64,000 nt of DNA from an uncultured Parvularculaceae bacterium (GCA_947259375.1 CAMYLZ010000022.1:1-64000), one strand, 5' to 3'. Counted from the stretch's first letter, positions 18,022 to 27,239 are shown. A program made the numbers and translations. Notes: generated from the letters alone by a model not told the origin.

Positions 18022-19322
18022 CGGCTGAATTGCGCGAACCCCTTGGTTTGAAAATGTACCGCGCGCTCAGCCGTGCGGCGGAGCCTGTTGCCGCCTACGC
18101 GTTGACCCGGCGCTTGAGGGCCGGCAAGGAAGATCCGGCGCGCATTAACGAACGCAAGGGAAAGTCAGGCCGCGAGCGCCCTCAAGGTCAACTTGTCTGG
18201 ATTCATGGCGCGAGCGTCGGCGAGTCACTGTCTGTGATTCCTTTGGTCGCGCGCCTCAGAGCCGACCATCCCGATTTGCGTTTCTTGGTCACTACCGGCA
18301 CGGTCACCTCAGCACGGCTGATGGAAGAGCGCCTGCCCGACGGCGCCTTTCACCAATTCATTCCTCTCGACCATCCGGATTACGTCGCGAATTTTCTCGC
18401 ACATTGGCGGCCTGATGCGGCGATATTCGTCGAATCGGAGTTCTGGCCCAACCTCATTCTCAGAGCGCGTGAAGCGGTTTCCTTCATGGCTCTCGTCAAT
18501 GGGCGGGTATCGCCCAGTTCGTTTGAAGACTGGAAACGCCAGCCCAACGCTATCAAATACATTCTGTCGTCTTTTGACCTGATGATCGCGCAGGACCGCC
18601 AAAATGCGGCGCGCCTGAGTGAACTCGCGGGAAAGCAGATCCAGTCTCTCGGCAATTTGAAATACGCAGCGCCCGCCCTGCCGGGCGATGAGGCCGAAAC
18701 AGCGGCGATCGGCGAACAGATTGGACATCGCCGGTGCTGGCTGACGGCAAGCACCCATCCGGGCGAGGAAGAAACCATCATTGCGGCGGCGGTGCTGTTG
18801 AAAGCAGACTATCCCGACCTGCTCACAATCATTACGCCGCGGCACCCTTCGCGCGGCGCCGAAATCGCAGCGCTGGCCGAAGACCGAATGCTAAAGGCCG
18901 CACGCCGGTCGGCGAATGAGCTGATTACATCGCAGACGGATGTTTATGTTGCAGACACACTGGGCGAACTTGGGCTATTCTACCGACTATGCGACATCAG
19001 TTTCGTTGGCGGCAGCCTGACGGAAAAAGGCGGGCACAATCCACTCGAGCCGGCGCGCCTTGGCGCCGCGATCCTGCATGGCCCGCATATTTTCAACTTT
19101 GTCGAAACCTATACCGAGATGCGCAACACCGGAGGTGCGGCGCTGGTGCGCAATGAACGCGAGATTGCCGCGTCCGTTCGCCGATTATTCGCTGACGACA
19201 AAACGCGAATGAGCATGACCAAAGCCGCGAGGCGCTGCGCGGAAGAAAACGCATCGCGCATTCTCGATGCGGTTTGCGCCGAACTGGCGCCGCGCCTCAC
19301 GCCAAGACAGCCGGTCGCATAA
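18018..19322 (+). CDS. waaA: 3-deoxy-D-manno-octulosonic acid transferase WaaA
   Basis: WaaA (KdtA) adds Kdo from CMP-Kdo to lipid IVA at the inner membrane. The 434-aa GT-B enzyme has an N-terminal membrane-association helix and the catalytic base region IHGASVGES. LRFLVTTGTVTSA and AIFVESEFWPNLI follow in the N-domain, and the nucleotide-binding C-domain has FVGGSLTEKGGHNPLEPA. Whether it adds one or two Kdo residues cannot be told. It overlaps DUF374 upstream and lpxK downstream (TAATG at 19320-19324). Confidence 0.96.
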   Translation: MTAELREPLGLKMYRALSRAAEPVAAYALTRRLRAGKEDPARINERKGKSGRERPQGQLVWIHGASVGESLSVIPLVARLRADHPDLRFLVTTGTVTSARLMEERLPDGAFHQFIPLDHPDYVANFLAHWRPDAAIFVESEFWPNLILRAREAVSFMALVNGRVSPSSFEDWKRQPNAIKYILSSFDLMIAQDRQNAARLSELAGKQIQSLGNLKYAAPALPGDEAETAAIGEQIGHRRCWLTASTHPGEEETIIAAAVLLKADYPDLLTIITPRHPSRGAEIAALAEDRMLKAARRSANELITSQTDVYVADTLGELGLFYRLCDISFVGGSLTEKGGHNPLEPARLGAAILHGPHIFNFVETYTEMRNTGGAALVRNEREIAASVRRLFADDKTRMSMTKAARRCAEENASRILDAVCAELAPRLTPRQPVA

Positions 19323-20311
19323 TGCGTGAGCCATGGTTCTGGTACAGCAATGCGTTTTCAGCGAAAACTCTTCGCGCGCTGTTGACCCCGGCCAGCGCTG
19401 TTTATGGCGCCGCCCATCATCTGCGATGGGCGCTGTCTCATCCCCGCGGCGCCTCAACTCCCGTCATTTGCATCGGCAATGCAAGCCTTGGCGGGACCGG
19501 GAAAACGCCTTTCGCGATCATGGTCAAAGACCTTCTGAGCGCCGAGGGCCTTAATAGCGTTTTCCTGACCCGCGGCTATGGCGGAGCCCTTGCAGGACCG
19601 GCGCGCGTCGATTTGAGCAAGCACTCGAGCGACGATGTTGGCGACGAAGCGCTGCTACTTGCGCGCCATGCGCCTACGGTCGTTTCGCGCAATCGCCCGG
19701 ACGGGGCGGACCTCGCCGCGAAATGCGGCGCCGATGCGATTATCATGGATGACGGCTATCAAAACCCTTCCTTGCACAAGGATTTTTCGATCCTGCTCGC
19801 CAACGCCAATGCAGAAGCAAGCAAACAACATGTTTTCCCTGCGGGCCCCTGGCGTGAAACGCTGGCTGACGCACGTGCGCGCGCCGATATTGTCGTCTCG
19901 ATATGCGCTGATAAAACCGAAGCCGAAAGTATAACGGGCTCGGATCATAAGGCGTGGCTGGAACCGGCAGGAACGCCGCCCCCGCAACGGGTCATCGCTT
20001 TCGCCGGCATTGGCCGCCCGCATCGGTTTTTCAATTTGCTGGAAGCGCATGGCTTTGAGACCGCCAAACGCTTCGCCTTTCCCGATCATCATAGATTCGG
20101 CAATGCCGAACTTTCACAGCTTCGGCGCGCCGCGACAAGCGCAGGCGCGGCGCTGATCACGACCGAGAAGGATTTGGCGCGCCTCGCACCCCGGGACCGG
20201 GAAGGCATCCTGACGCTGCCTGTGGAGATGCGGATCAACGATCCGCAAGCCCTGACGCAACGATTGTTGGAATGCATTGCCGAACGCGCAAAACAGCCCG
20301 ACAATGCGTAG
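19322..20311 (+). CDS. lpxK: Tetraacyldisaccharide 4'-kinase LpxK
   Basis: LpxK phosphorylates the 4' position of the lipid A disaccharide. The 329-aa product starts MREPWFWY, has the P-loop GNASLGGTGKTPFA near residue 55, and FLTRGYGG, DDVGDEALLLA, AIIMDDGYQN and VIAFAGIGRPHRFF, all characteristic. ATG 19322 shares a base with the waaA stop. The LpxL-like gene follows two bases after its stop, so the four genes from 17293 to 21261 are one operon. Confidence 0.96.
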   Translation: MREPWFWYSNAFSAKTLRALLTPASAVYGAAHHLRWALSHPRGASTPVICIGNASLGGTGKTPFAIMVKDLLSAEGLNSVFLTRGYGGALAGPARVDLSKHSSDDVGDEALLLARHAPTVVSRNRPDGADLAAKCGADAIIMDDGYQNPSLHKDFSILLANANAEASKQHVFPAGPWRETLADARARADIVVSICADKTEAESITGSDHKAWLEPAGTPPPQRVIAFAGIGRPHRFFNLLEAHGFETAKRFAFPDHHRFGNAELSQLRRAATSAGAALITTEKDLARLAPRDREGILTLPVEMRINDPQALTQRLLECIAERAKQPDNA

Positions 20312-20313
20312 CA

Positions 20314-21261
20314 ATGCCTAATTCTCACTCCCCTCCCGATGACGCGCAAATCGCCCTGCCGGAACGTCGATCCGACCGGCCTGTCAGGCCCGTGCATTAT
20401 CTCGAACTGGCGCTGACGAAATTGCTGAGCGGCGCGTTTCGCATCATTGGCGTCGATGCGGCATCAGCGCTGGCGGGTGGTTTTACACGCTTCGTCGGGC
20501 CGCTTATCCGGCCTGTTTCAAAGCGCGCGGAAGACAATCTCGCCGCCGCCTTTCCTGAATGGACGGAAAAACAAATCCGCCAGACGACCCAGGACATTTG
20601 GGAAAACCTCGGCCGCACGGCAGGTGAGTTCATTCACCTCAGCGCCATTATCAATGCACGAGGCGATGCACGCATTGAATTCGTCGGACAAGATATTATC
20701 GAGCGCCTGCGCGCGGCGCAGACGCCAGCGGTTTTTGTCAGCGGGCATTTCGCCAATTGGGAGATAATGGCGGGCGTTATCCACAAAGCGGACATTCGTA
20801 CAGCCGTTGTCTACCGGGCCGCGAACAATCCGCTAACAGATGAGTTTATCATTCATCAGCGTGGCAAGGTGATGACCCGCCGGCAAGTCCCGAAAGGCCC
20901 GCGCGGCGGGCGAGCGCTGGTCGAAGCGATCACCGAAGGGCGTTCGCTGATGATGCTGGTCGACCAGAAGCTCAACACCGGTATTTCGGTTCCGTTCATG
21001 GGACGCCCGGCGATGACGGCGCCGGCCGCCGCCCGGCTGGCGCTGAAATTCGGCGCACCTGTCGTTTTCCTGAGCATTGAACGACTGAATGGCGCGCATT
21101 TCCGGATGACGGCCCATGAGCCGATCGACTTCCAGCCGAGCGGCGAAGTCAGTGAAGACGTTTATGCGTTGACTGAAAAAATCAATCAGGCTTTGGAGGC
21201 CCACATTCGCGCGCATCCCGGGCAATGGCTGTGGCTACACCGGCGTTGGCCGAAAGAATAA
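20314..21261 (+). CDS. LpxL/HtrB-family lipid A acyltransferase
   Basis: A 315-aa late acyltransferase-type protein that would add a secondary acyl chain to Kdo-lipid A. The catalytic H-x4-E is in VSGHFANWEIM, and ALVEAITEGRSLMMLVDQK with VPFMGRPAMTAPAAARLA form the glycerol or acyl-binding core. The end QWLWLHRRWP is the family signature. A hydrophobic N-terminal region around residues 25-60 should anchor it. The start is ATG 20314, two bases after lpxK. Whether it corresponds to LpxL, LpxM or an LpxXL-like enzyme is not clear. Confidence 0.9.
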   Translation: MPNSHSPPDDAQIALPERRSDRPVRPVHYLELALTKLLSGAFRIIGVDAASALAGGFTRFVGPLIRPVSKRAEDNLAAAFPEWTEKQIRQTTQDIWENLGRTAGEFIHLSAIINARGDARIEFVGQDIIERLRAAQTPAVFVSGHFANWEIMAGVIHKADIRTAVVYRAANNPLTDEFIIHQRGKVMTRRQVPKGPRGGRALVEAITEGRSLMMLVDQKLNTGISVPFMGRPAMTAPAAARLALKFGAPVVFLSIERLNGAHFRMTAHEPIDFQPSGEVSEDVYALTEKINQALEAHIRAHPGQWLWLHRRWPKE

Positions 21262-21264
21262 AGC

Positions 21265-21606
21265 TCAGCATGCCCCGTCGCTGGCGACGCTGACGCCTGC
21301 CGCCGCAGCGGTGCAGGCATTGGAATAAGTCTCGCCATTGCAACCGCAAACCGGACGATATTCCATCGTGCAGATTTCAGGCTTCGCCCGGCAAACGCCA
21401 GCCGCGTCCGCAATTTCAACACAAGCGCCGACATCCATGGCGCAAAAGTCGTTTTCACCAGCGCATTGAACGCCGGCAATGCCGCCGCACAACCCGCCAG
21501 TTTCGCCAGGCCCCGGGTCGCTGTCCGCCGCTCCGGCGCCGGGCGCGCCGGTTGGCTCCGCCGCGCACGCCGCCGTCAAGAGCAGGATCGCGGCGGCGCG
21601 CAACAT
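21265..21606 (-). CDS. Kazal-domain lipoprotein
   Basis: A 113-aa putative lipoprotein with signal peptide and lipobox LLLTAAC near residue 15, then a Gly/Pro linker and a cysteine-rich tail. The first cysteine set (LCGGIAGVQCAGENDFC, VGACVEI) resembles a module often found before bacterial Kazal domains. The second, EICTMEYRPVCGCNGETYSN plus ACTAAAAGVSV, is a clear Kazal-type protease inhibitor domain. The ATG shares its first base with the bfr stop codon (TGATG at 21608-21604 on the minus strand), a strong sign of coupled translation with bacterioferritin, which is unexpected. Target protease unknown. Confidence 0.88.
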   Translation of the reverse strand: MLRAAAILLLTAACAAEPTGAPGAGAADSDPGPGETGGLCGGIAGVQCAGENDFCAMDVGACVEIADAAGVCRAKPEICTMEYRPVCGCNGETYSNACTAAAAGVSVASDGAC

Positions 21607-22085
21607 CACTCGTCGCCTTTCTTGATTTGCGATTGCAGGTAATTTTTCTCGCCAACCTTGCTGATCAAATCGAGCTGGGTTTCGAGATGATCGATATGCT
21701 CCTCTTCCGACTCCAGGATACGCACGAGAAGCTCGCGGCTGACATAATCCTTGACGGATTCAAAATATTCGATGGCTTCAATGTAAAGCGGATGTGCGCG
21801 CTGTTCCGCGCGCAAATCGCACTCCAGCGCTTCTTTCACATTCTCGCCAATATAAACCTTGTCGAGATCCTGAACATTCGGGAGACCATCGAGAAACAAG
21901 ATGCGCTCAATAAGCTCATCGGCATGCTTCATCTCGTCGATGGATTCATCATATTCAATTTTGGCAAGACGCTCGAAACCCCAGTTTCTGAACATCCGCG
22001 CATGCAGAAAGTACTGGTTGACTGTCGTCAATTCGAGCTTCAGCGCCTTGTTGAGATAGTCGATGACTTTCTGGTCGCCCTTCAC
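21606..22085 (-). CDS. bfr: Bacterioferritin
   Basis: A 159-aa iron-storage 24-mer subunit. It has the ferroxidase and helix motifs [41 protein letters not shown] and [17 protein letters not shown]. The haem-ligand methionine is in [18 protein letters not shown], so this is Bfr proper rather than ferritin. It starts at GTG 22085, eight bases after CAGGAGAG. Bfd is encoded 153 bp upstream on the same strand and would release the stored iron. The Kazal lipoprotein is coupled downstream. Confidence 0.96.
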   Translation of the reverse strand: MKGDQKVIDYLNKALKLELTTVNQYFLHARMFRNWGFERLAKIEYDESIDEMKHADELIERILFLDGLPNVQDLDKVYIGENVKEALECDLRAEQRAHPLYIEAIEYFESVKDYVSRELLVRILESEEEHIDHLETQLDLISKVGEKNYLQSQIKKGDE

Positions 22086-22238
22086 GGATAAACTCTCCTG
22101 CTTGCTAAAATGGCCAGTTCTGAATCACTGACGCCAAGATAGACAAACATATCATCTGTCCAAGAACTATCTTTGCAAGCGACTATCAATCGCGCAGAAT
22201 CTTTCCGCGCGAAATTCAAGGAGAATATGCGACAAGCC

Positions 22239-22448
22239 CTATTCGGCCGCGATGGCGTTCGCGCCGTTTTCTATCGCGCGCGCATCGTCGATCATCTGTG
22301 CGATGTCAGGCAGGCATTTGCCGCATTGCGGCCGCCGCCCGCAACGCTTGAAGACCTCAGACACGTTGCGCGCATCGCCGCTGGCGGCGGCGAGTTCCCG
22401 GTCCTTCAATGCGTTACAGATGCAAACATACATATCAGCAGCGGCCAT
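22239..22448 (-). CDS. bfd: Bacterioferritin-associated ferredoxin Bfd
   Basis: A 69-aa [2Fe-2S] protein that reduces the bacterioferritin core to mobilise iron. The four cysteines are C-x-C in MYVCICNALKDREL and C-x2-C in RRPQCGKCLPDIAQMI. Most Bfd proteins begin at the methionine before YVC (22433); the ATG at 22448 adds five residues, and neither has a strong ribosome site. A Fur-like palindrome at 22495-22513 lies just upstream, fitting iron-repressed expression. Confidence 0.93.
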   Translation of the reverse strand: MAAADMYVCICNALKDRELAAASGDARNVSEVFKRCGRRPQCGKCLPDIAQMIDDARAIENGANAIAAE

Positions 22449-22494
22449 TTTAAACGACGGCCGCGAGGGCCGACGCTCAATAGATGGTGCAATT

Positions 22495-22513
22495 AATAAT
22501 GATTGTCAATTAC
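22495..22513. promoter_or_regulatory. Putative Fur box upstream of bfd
   Basis: AATAATGATTGTCAATTAC matches the 19-bp Fur consensus at 13 positions by my count, including the AATGAT and TCA cores. It is 47-65 bp upstream of the 22448 start in a short AT-rich stretch between the M23 gene and bfd, the right place for an operator. Fur, Irr or another iron regulator could bind. Confidence 0.5.
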
Positions 22514-22520
22514 AAAAGCG

Positions 22521-23534
22521 TTAATTTCCAGCCTGCGCGGCCTTTTGCGCCGGCGGCATGATTCCCGCCGCTAATTGCGGGTCCACCAGTTCGCCGGCCC
22601 ATTTCATGCTCCAATGAAGATGCGGGCCAGTGACGCGGCCTGTCGCGCCGACCGCGCCGATGATCTCGCCTTTTTCCACGCGTTGCCCCGGTTCGACATC
22701 GATCCGCGACATATGGAGAAAGGCGCTTTCAAGCCAGTGGCCATGATCGATCAGGACCAGCCCGCCTTCGAAATACATGTCGGTGTCCGCGAGACGCACG
22801 ATTCCCGGCGCCGGCGCGCGGATCGGCGTTCCGGTCGGCGCGGCGACATCAACGCCCGAATGCGGCCGTTTCGGCTCGCCATTCAGGATCCGCTGCGAGC
22901 CGAAGACCCCGCTGATGCGACCGAGCACCGGCCAGTCGAAGCCGAGAGACCAGTCGGCGATTTCCTGGGTGGCCTGGCGCGCAGCTTTTTTCTTTTCCGA
23001 ATCGACGGCGATCTTGGCGAGCTGCTCTTCGGTGAAACCGGACACCTTGGACTGGTCGAGCCCATCAATGCGCTGCACCGGAAACTCACGATCGGCGATA
23101 TCGAAAGAGCGGCGCTCAACCGCTCCGTCAGGATGCTCGACAACGATCAGGGCGCTCGCCGCACTGTCGCGCCCGAACCCGACAATGAAACGGCCATCCG
23201 CCCCGACGATGACATCCTTGCCGTCGAAGCGGACTTTCGCGCCCGGTTCGGCCCGGCCGAAAACCAGGCCGCCTTGCGCAAAGTCGCCTTCAAGCGTGAA
23301 CCGTTCCGGAACACTGTCGAACACCAATTGCCGCTTAGCCACATCTTGCATCGCCTCGGCAAAATCGGCGCGCCGCATCAGCGATTTTTGATCATCCGTC
23401 GCCGGCGCATTCAGGACTTTGCTGTCGGCCGGCGGCAGATCCTCTTCCGGCACAGCATTTTGCGCGAATGCGACCGTTGCAAGGCCCAGCACGCCACAAG
23501 CGCCTGCGACCTGCAAAAGCTTTTTCTCCATCAT
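22521..23534 (-). CDS. M23 family metallopeptidase (LysM-less, periplasmic)
   Basis: A 337-aa exported protein. A signal peptide (KKLLQVAGACGVLGLATVAFAQ) is followed by a beta-rich middle part (VFGRAEPGAKVRFDGKDV) and a C-terminal lysostaphin-like zinc peptidase domain. The metal motif HSGVDVAAPTGTPI and the catalytic GPHLHWSMKW are complete, so it may cut peptidoglycan cross-links. ATG 23534 overlaps the DUF2093 stop (ATGA), with GGAGGGGAG upstream. It belongs to the leftward xseA-DUF2093-M23 transcript. Substrate bond unknown. Confidence 0.92.
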   Translation of the reverse strand: MMEKKLLQVAGACGVLGLATVAFAQNAVPEEDLPPADSKVLNAPATDDQKSLMRRADFAEAMQDVAKRQLVFDSVPERFTLEGDFAQGGLVFGRAEPGAKVRFDGKDVIVGADGRFIVGFGRDSAASALIVVEHPDGAVERRSFDIADREFPVQRIDGLDQSKVSGFTEEQLAKIAVDSEKKKAARQATQEIADWSLGFDWPVLGRISGVFGSQRILNGEPKRPHSGVDVAAPTGTPIRAPAPGIVRLADTDMYFEGGLVLIDHGHWLESAFLHMSRIDVEPGQRVEKGEIIGAVGATGRVTGPHLHWSMKWAGELVDPQLAAGIMPPAQKAAQAGN

Positions 23535-23749
23535 GACGTCTCCCCTCCTGCGATGGCTTTTAGCGCAGCGGCGGCGTCGGCATATGGCTCTTGCTTGTCG
23601 ACGCTCCAATAGCGCAGCGCCTTTAACGATATGCGCGCGCCAGTGACCGCGCAGACCACATAAGCGCCCGGCTTGATGACGTGAAAATCGCCATCATCAT
23701 ATTCAATGACGGCCTCGTCTTCCGAACTGACTGAATCGAAAGGGTTCAT
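23531..23749 (-). CDS. DUF2093 domain protein
   Basis: A 72-aa protein with the DUF2093 pattern AVIEYDDGDFHVIKPGAYV then CAVTGARISLKALRYWSVD, and a C-terminal YADAAAALKAI. It has no signal peptide and a single cysteine. The family is restricted to alphaproteobacteria and commonly lies after xseA, as here, 56 bp away. Its stop overlaps the M23 start. Role unknown. Confidence 0.88.
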   Translation of the reverse strand: MNPFDSVSSEDEAVIEYDDGDFHVIKPGAYVVCAVTGARISLKALRYWSVDKQEPYADAAAALKAIAGGETS

Positions 23750-23805
23750 GTAAAATTCCCGGAGCTCGCTTTGTTGCTTTCCATAAATACCGCGCAGAGC
23801 GCTCC

Positions 23806-25293
23806 CTAGTCAAAAAGCCGGGGTTGGCGCGGCGCCGGCGGTTTTGTCGTCGCTTCAACCTCGCGCGGCGCGCGGGATTGGCCTTGTTGCTTTTGGCCGG
23901 CCCCGCCTTTGGCGCCGGCGGCGGGCGCGCCGTCAAACCGGAACCCGCGCACGCCATCCGCGAACTGGATTTCGCCGCCTGCGGCCTTCGCAGCGTCCGC
24001 CGCCCGGCGAATGAGCCCGCCCGCATCGTCGCGCACCAGCGCGAAACCGCGGTCGAGAACATTCTGATAGGAAACCGCCGCCAGCACGCGCGACGAGGCT
24101 TGAAGGCGTGAGCGCCGGTCATCGACAAGACGCTCGGTTCGGTCGCCGATGCGCCGCCATGCGGTCGCGACACGGTTCTCGCGGGTGGCGAACCCTGCCG
24201 CCAGCAGGCTGGGCGTCAGGCGTCCGCTGGTACGGGCGATCGCCGTCAGCGCATTGTCGAGACGCGCGCGCAACCCTGCCCGCAGCCCGTCCGCAGCGCG
24301 ATCGAGCCGCTGGGTGGCGGCGCCGAGAATGTCTTCAGGCCGACCGAGCCCACGCGTCGCCGATTGCAGCGCCGCCTTGCGCGTTTCAATCAAGCGCCCG
24401 GCGGAACCGGTAAAGCGGCGCTCCTTGTTGAGAACCTCCGTCAGCAGTTCGGATCGCACCGGCACGGCCATTTCCGCCGCGGCTGTCGGCGTCGGCGCGC
24501 GGCGGTCAGCTACATAGTCGATCAGCGTCGTATCGGTCTCATGGCCGACGGCGGAGATCAGCGGAATTGCGCTCGCCGCGGCCGCGCGCGCCACGACCTC
24601 TTCGTTAAAGCACCACAGGTCTTCGAGCGAACCGCCGCCGCGTGCGACGATCAGGACATCCGGACGCGGAACATCGCCATCCGGCGGCAAGGCATTAAAG
24701 CCGTCAATCGCTGCGGCAATTTTTTCCTCCGCACCGCGCCCCTGCACCAGCGTCGGCCAGACGATCACATGCCGCGGGAACCGTTCGCGCAATCGGTGAA
24801 GAATATCGCGAATGACCGCGCCCGATGGCGAAGTGACGACGCCGATCACCTCGGGCAGGAAGGGCAACGGCCTTTTTCGCTCCGGTGCAAACAGACCTTC
24901 GCTCGCGAGCTTTTTCTTGCGTTCTTCAAATAGCGCCATCAGCGCGCCGACGCCCGCAGGCTCGAGCGTGTCGATGATCAATTGATAGCGCGACTGGCCC
25001 GGAAAAGTGCTCATCCGGCCGGTGGCGACCACTTCCATCCCCTGTTCAGGCCGGATGGCGAGCCGCGCCGCCATGCCCTTCCACATGACGCCGGATATGA
25101 CCGATTTTTCATCTTTGAGATCGAGATACATGTGACCCGACCCCGCCCGGGTGACGCGCCCCAGCTCGCCGCGCACGCGCACAAGCCCGAATGCGTCCTC
25201 AATCGTGCGTTTGACCGCGCCCGAGAGCTCTGAAACTGAATATTCGTGGATATTGCCGACACCGCCGGCGCTGGAGTTTTGTGCCATCATCAT
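23806..25293 (-). CDS. xseA: Exodeoxyribonuclease VII large subunit XseA
   Basis: Large subunit of the single-strand-specific exonuclease VII. The 495-aa product has an N-terminal OB fold (FGLVRVRGELGRVTRAGSGH), the nuclease motifs VTSPSGAVIRDILHRLRERFP, ARGGGSLEDLWCFNEE and SAVGHETDTTLIDYVADRRA, a helical C-terminal region, and a Lys/Pro-rich tail. Three consecutive in-frame ATG codons (25293, 25290, 25287) leave the exact start open. The small subunit xseB is 33 kb away at 58010. The TPR gene is divergent. Confidence 0.96.
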   Translation of the reverse strand: MMMAQNSSAGGVGNIHEYSVSELSGAVKRTIEDAFGLVRVRGELGRVTRAGSGHMYLDLKDEKSVISGVMWKGMAARLAIRPEQGMEVVATGRMSTFPGQSRYQLIIDTLEPAGVGALMALFEERKKKLASEGLFAPERKRPLPFLPEVIGVVTSPSGAVIRDILHRLRERFPRHVIVWPTLVQGRGAEEKIAAAIDGFNALPPDGDVPRPDVLIVARGGGSLEDLWCFNEEVVARAAAASAIPLISAVGHETDTTLIDYVADRRAPTPTAAAEMAVPVRSELLTEVLNKERRFTGSAGRLIETRKAALQSATRGLGRPEDILGAATQRLDRAADGLRAGLRARLDNALTAIARTSGRLTPSLLAAGFATRENRVATAWRRIGDRTERLVDDRRSRLQASSRVLAAVSYQNVLDRGFALVRDDAGGLIRRAADAAKAAGGEIQFADGVRGFRFDGAPAAGAKGGAGQKQQGQSRAPREVEATTKPPAPRQPRLFD

Positions 25294-25448
25294 GTTAAAG
25301 CATGTTTCGGGGACGCGCATAAGCGGCAGACGACACGCCGCCAGTTTGACCAAAGTTCACACGAGAGAGAGACGACGCCGGCCAATCCGCCGCGCGCTGT
25401 CATTTTCGGGCTTTTGCGATTCATCAATGTGGGGAGAGGCGAAGAATC

Positions 25449-27239
25449 ATGAAAACGAAACTGTTCCTTGGCGGCGGCGCAGCGGCGCTCGTCCTTGCCG
25501 GCGCTGGCTTTAAATCGATCACCGCCCATGATGGCGAAATCGCCGCGCCGTTTCTGCACCCGGTGATGATCGCCCGTGCGCTTTGCGGCGACAAGGCGGA
25601 CGGCCTTGCCAAACGCCGCGCTTTCTTCGTATCGGCCGCCCAAGCCTATGCCGACGCGACGGGAGAAGACGCGAGCGCCGACGCCATGTTGCGCACAGGG
25701 CTCGGCGACATCGCCTACGCGATCACCACTGAAAAGCCCGAAGCGCAAGCCTGGTTCGATCAGGGCCTCGCCTTTACCTTTGGCTTCAACCACGCCGCAG
25801 CAATCATGGCGTTCAAGCGCGCGCAGGCGATCGATCCCGATTGCGCCATGTGTTTCTGGGGCGAAGCCTTTGCGCACGGGCCCAATATCAATGCGCCGAT
25901 GAGCGACGATGCGGTTGCGCCCGCTTGGGAAGCGGTCACCACCGCGCTCTCGCTGCGCGCCAAGGTCAGCGAGAAAGAGCAAGCGCTGATCACCGCCCTT
26001 GCCTATCGCTATCAGCAAACGCCGATCGCCGACCGCTCTAAACTCGACAACGCCTATGCGGACGCCATGGACGATGTCGCGAGCCGATATCCGGACGACG
26101 ATCTGATCGCATCGCTGGCGGCTGAAGCAAACATGGACACCCAACCCTGGAATTACTGGGCCGATGGCGGGCGCACGCCGCAAGGACGCACCGCGCGCAC
26201 TCTCTCGCTGCTCGAGGGCGTGCTTGCGCGCAATCCGCATTACCCGGCGGCGATCCATCTTTACATCCACACCACCGAAGCCTCGCGCGATCCCTATCGC
26301 GCAGCGGAACATGCGGACCGCCTCGCCGCCACAGCGCCGGGGCTTGGCCATCTCGTGCACATGCCTTCGCACACTTACTATCGCATCGGCCGGTTCGAAG
26401 ACTCGCTCAATCACAATATCGACGCCGTCGCGGCGGATGAGGCGTATCTCGATGGCGCCGACGCCAGCATTCTTTATGAATATGGCTATTTCACCCACAA
26501 TATTCACTTCGCCATGACGTCGGCGCAAATGGCCGGGGCCGGCGCGACCGCCCTCGCCATGGCGCAAAAGCTCGACGCCAAGCTGCCCATCGACATGGCG
26601 AGCGCCGCCCCATGGGTGCAGCCAATCAAGGCCGCGCCTTATTACGCCATGGTGCAATTTGCCGACCCGGCCGACATTCTCGCCGCCGAAGACCCGGGCG
26701 ACGCCCTGCCGTTTCTCAAAGGGGCGTGGCGTTATGCGCGCGGCGAGGCGTTCGTCATGCAAGGCGACCTTGACGCCGCCATGAGCGAGGCCGAAGCGAT
26801 CAGCACACTGATCGCCGAGGCGGACCTCTCGCCGCTGACCGATGGCGGCGTGCCGGCTATCGACATATTGAATATTGCCCGCCTTACGGTTATTGCCCGC
26901 ATTGCGGCGGCCGAAGGCAAGCACGACACTGCTATCGAGGCCATGGAAGAAGCCGTCGCGTTGCAAGCGGCGTTGCCCTATACCGAGCCGCCTTACTGGT
27001 ACTATCCGGCCAAGCAAACCCTCGCCGCTTTGCTGCTTGAGGCTGGTCAACATGAACGCGCAGAACATCTCTTCCTCGAAACCCTCGCCGCTTCGCCCAA
27101 TAACGCCTTCGTGCTTTTTGGCCTTGCCGAAACCTATCGGGCTCAGGGCGACAAGAACGGCGCAAAATACGCCAATGCGCTCTTCAAGGACGCCTGGCTC
27201 GGGGCGAAGAAATCACGTCCCTCGCTGGCGCGGCTTTAG
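25449..27239 (+). CDS. Exported TPR-repeat protein
   Basis: A 596-aa protein with an N-terminal signal segment (KLFLGGGAAALVLAGAG) and TPR-like helical repeats throughout. Clear units are AWFDQGLAFTFGFNHAAAIM, FKRAQAIDPDCAMCFWGEA, LEGVLARNPHYPAAIHLYIH and AEHLFLETLAASPNNAFVLF. The segment LGHLVHMPSHTYYRIGRF, with His and Ser-His, is conserved in this family. The C-A-M-C pair could be a disulfide or metal site. Function unknown; scaffolding in the periplasm is a guess. GGGGAGAGG precedes the ATG. Confidence 0.85.
   Translation: MKTKLFLGGGAAALVLAGAGFKSITAHDGEIAAPFLHPVMIARALCGDKADGLAKRRAFFVSAAQAYADATGEDASADAMLRTGLGDIAYAITTEKPEAQAWFDQGLAFTFGFNHAAAIMAFKRAQAIDPDCAMCFWGEAFAHGPNINAPMSDDAVAPAWEAVTTALSLRAKVSEKEQALITALAYRYQQTPIADRSKLDNAYADAMDDVASRYPDDDLIASLAAEANMDTQPWNYWADGGRTPQGRTARTLSLLEGVLARNPHYPAAIHLYIHTTEASRDPYRAAEHADRLAATAPGLGHLVHMPSHTYYRIGRFEDSLNHNIDAVAADEAYLDGADASILYEYGYFTHNIHFAMTSAQMAGAGATALAMAQKLDAKLPIDMASAAPWVQPIKAAPYYAMVQFADPADILAAEDPGDALPFLKGAWRYARGEAFVMQGDLDAAMSEAEAISTLIAEADLSPLTDGGVPAIDILNIARLTVIARIAAAEGKHDTAIEAMEEAVALQAALPYTEPPYWYYPAKQTLAALLLEAGQHERAEHLFLETLAASPNNAFVLFGLAETYRAQGDKNGAKYANALFKDAWLGAKKSRPSLARL

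Noticed and set aside
25290-27068. 592-codon minus-strand frame over the TPR gene
   Set aside because: It is an antisense shadow in a high-GC gene. The plus strand has a signal peptide and TPR repeats; the minus frame reads as Arg/Gly-rich without motifs.
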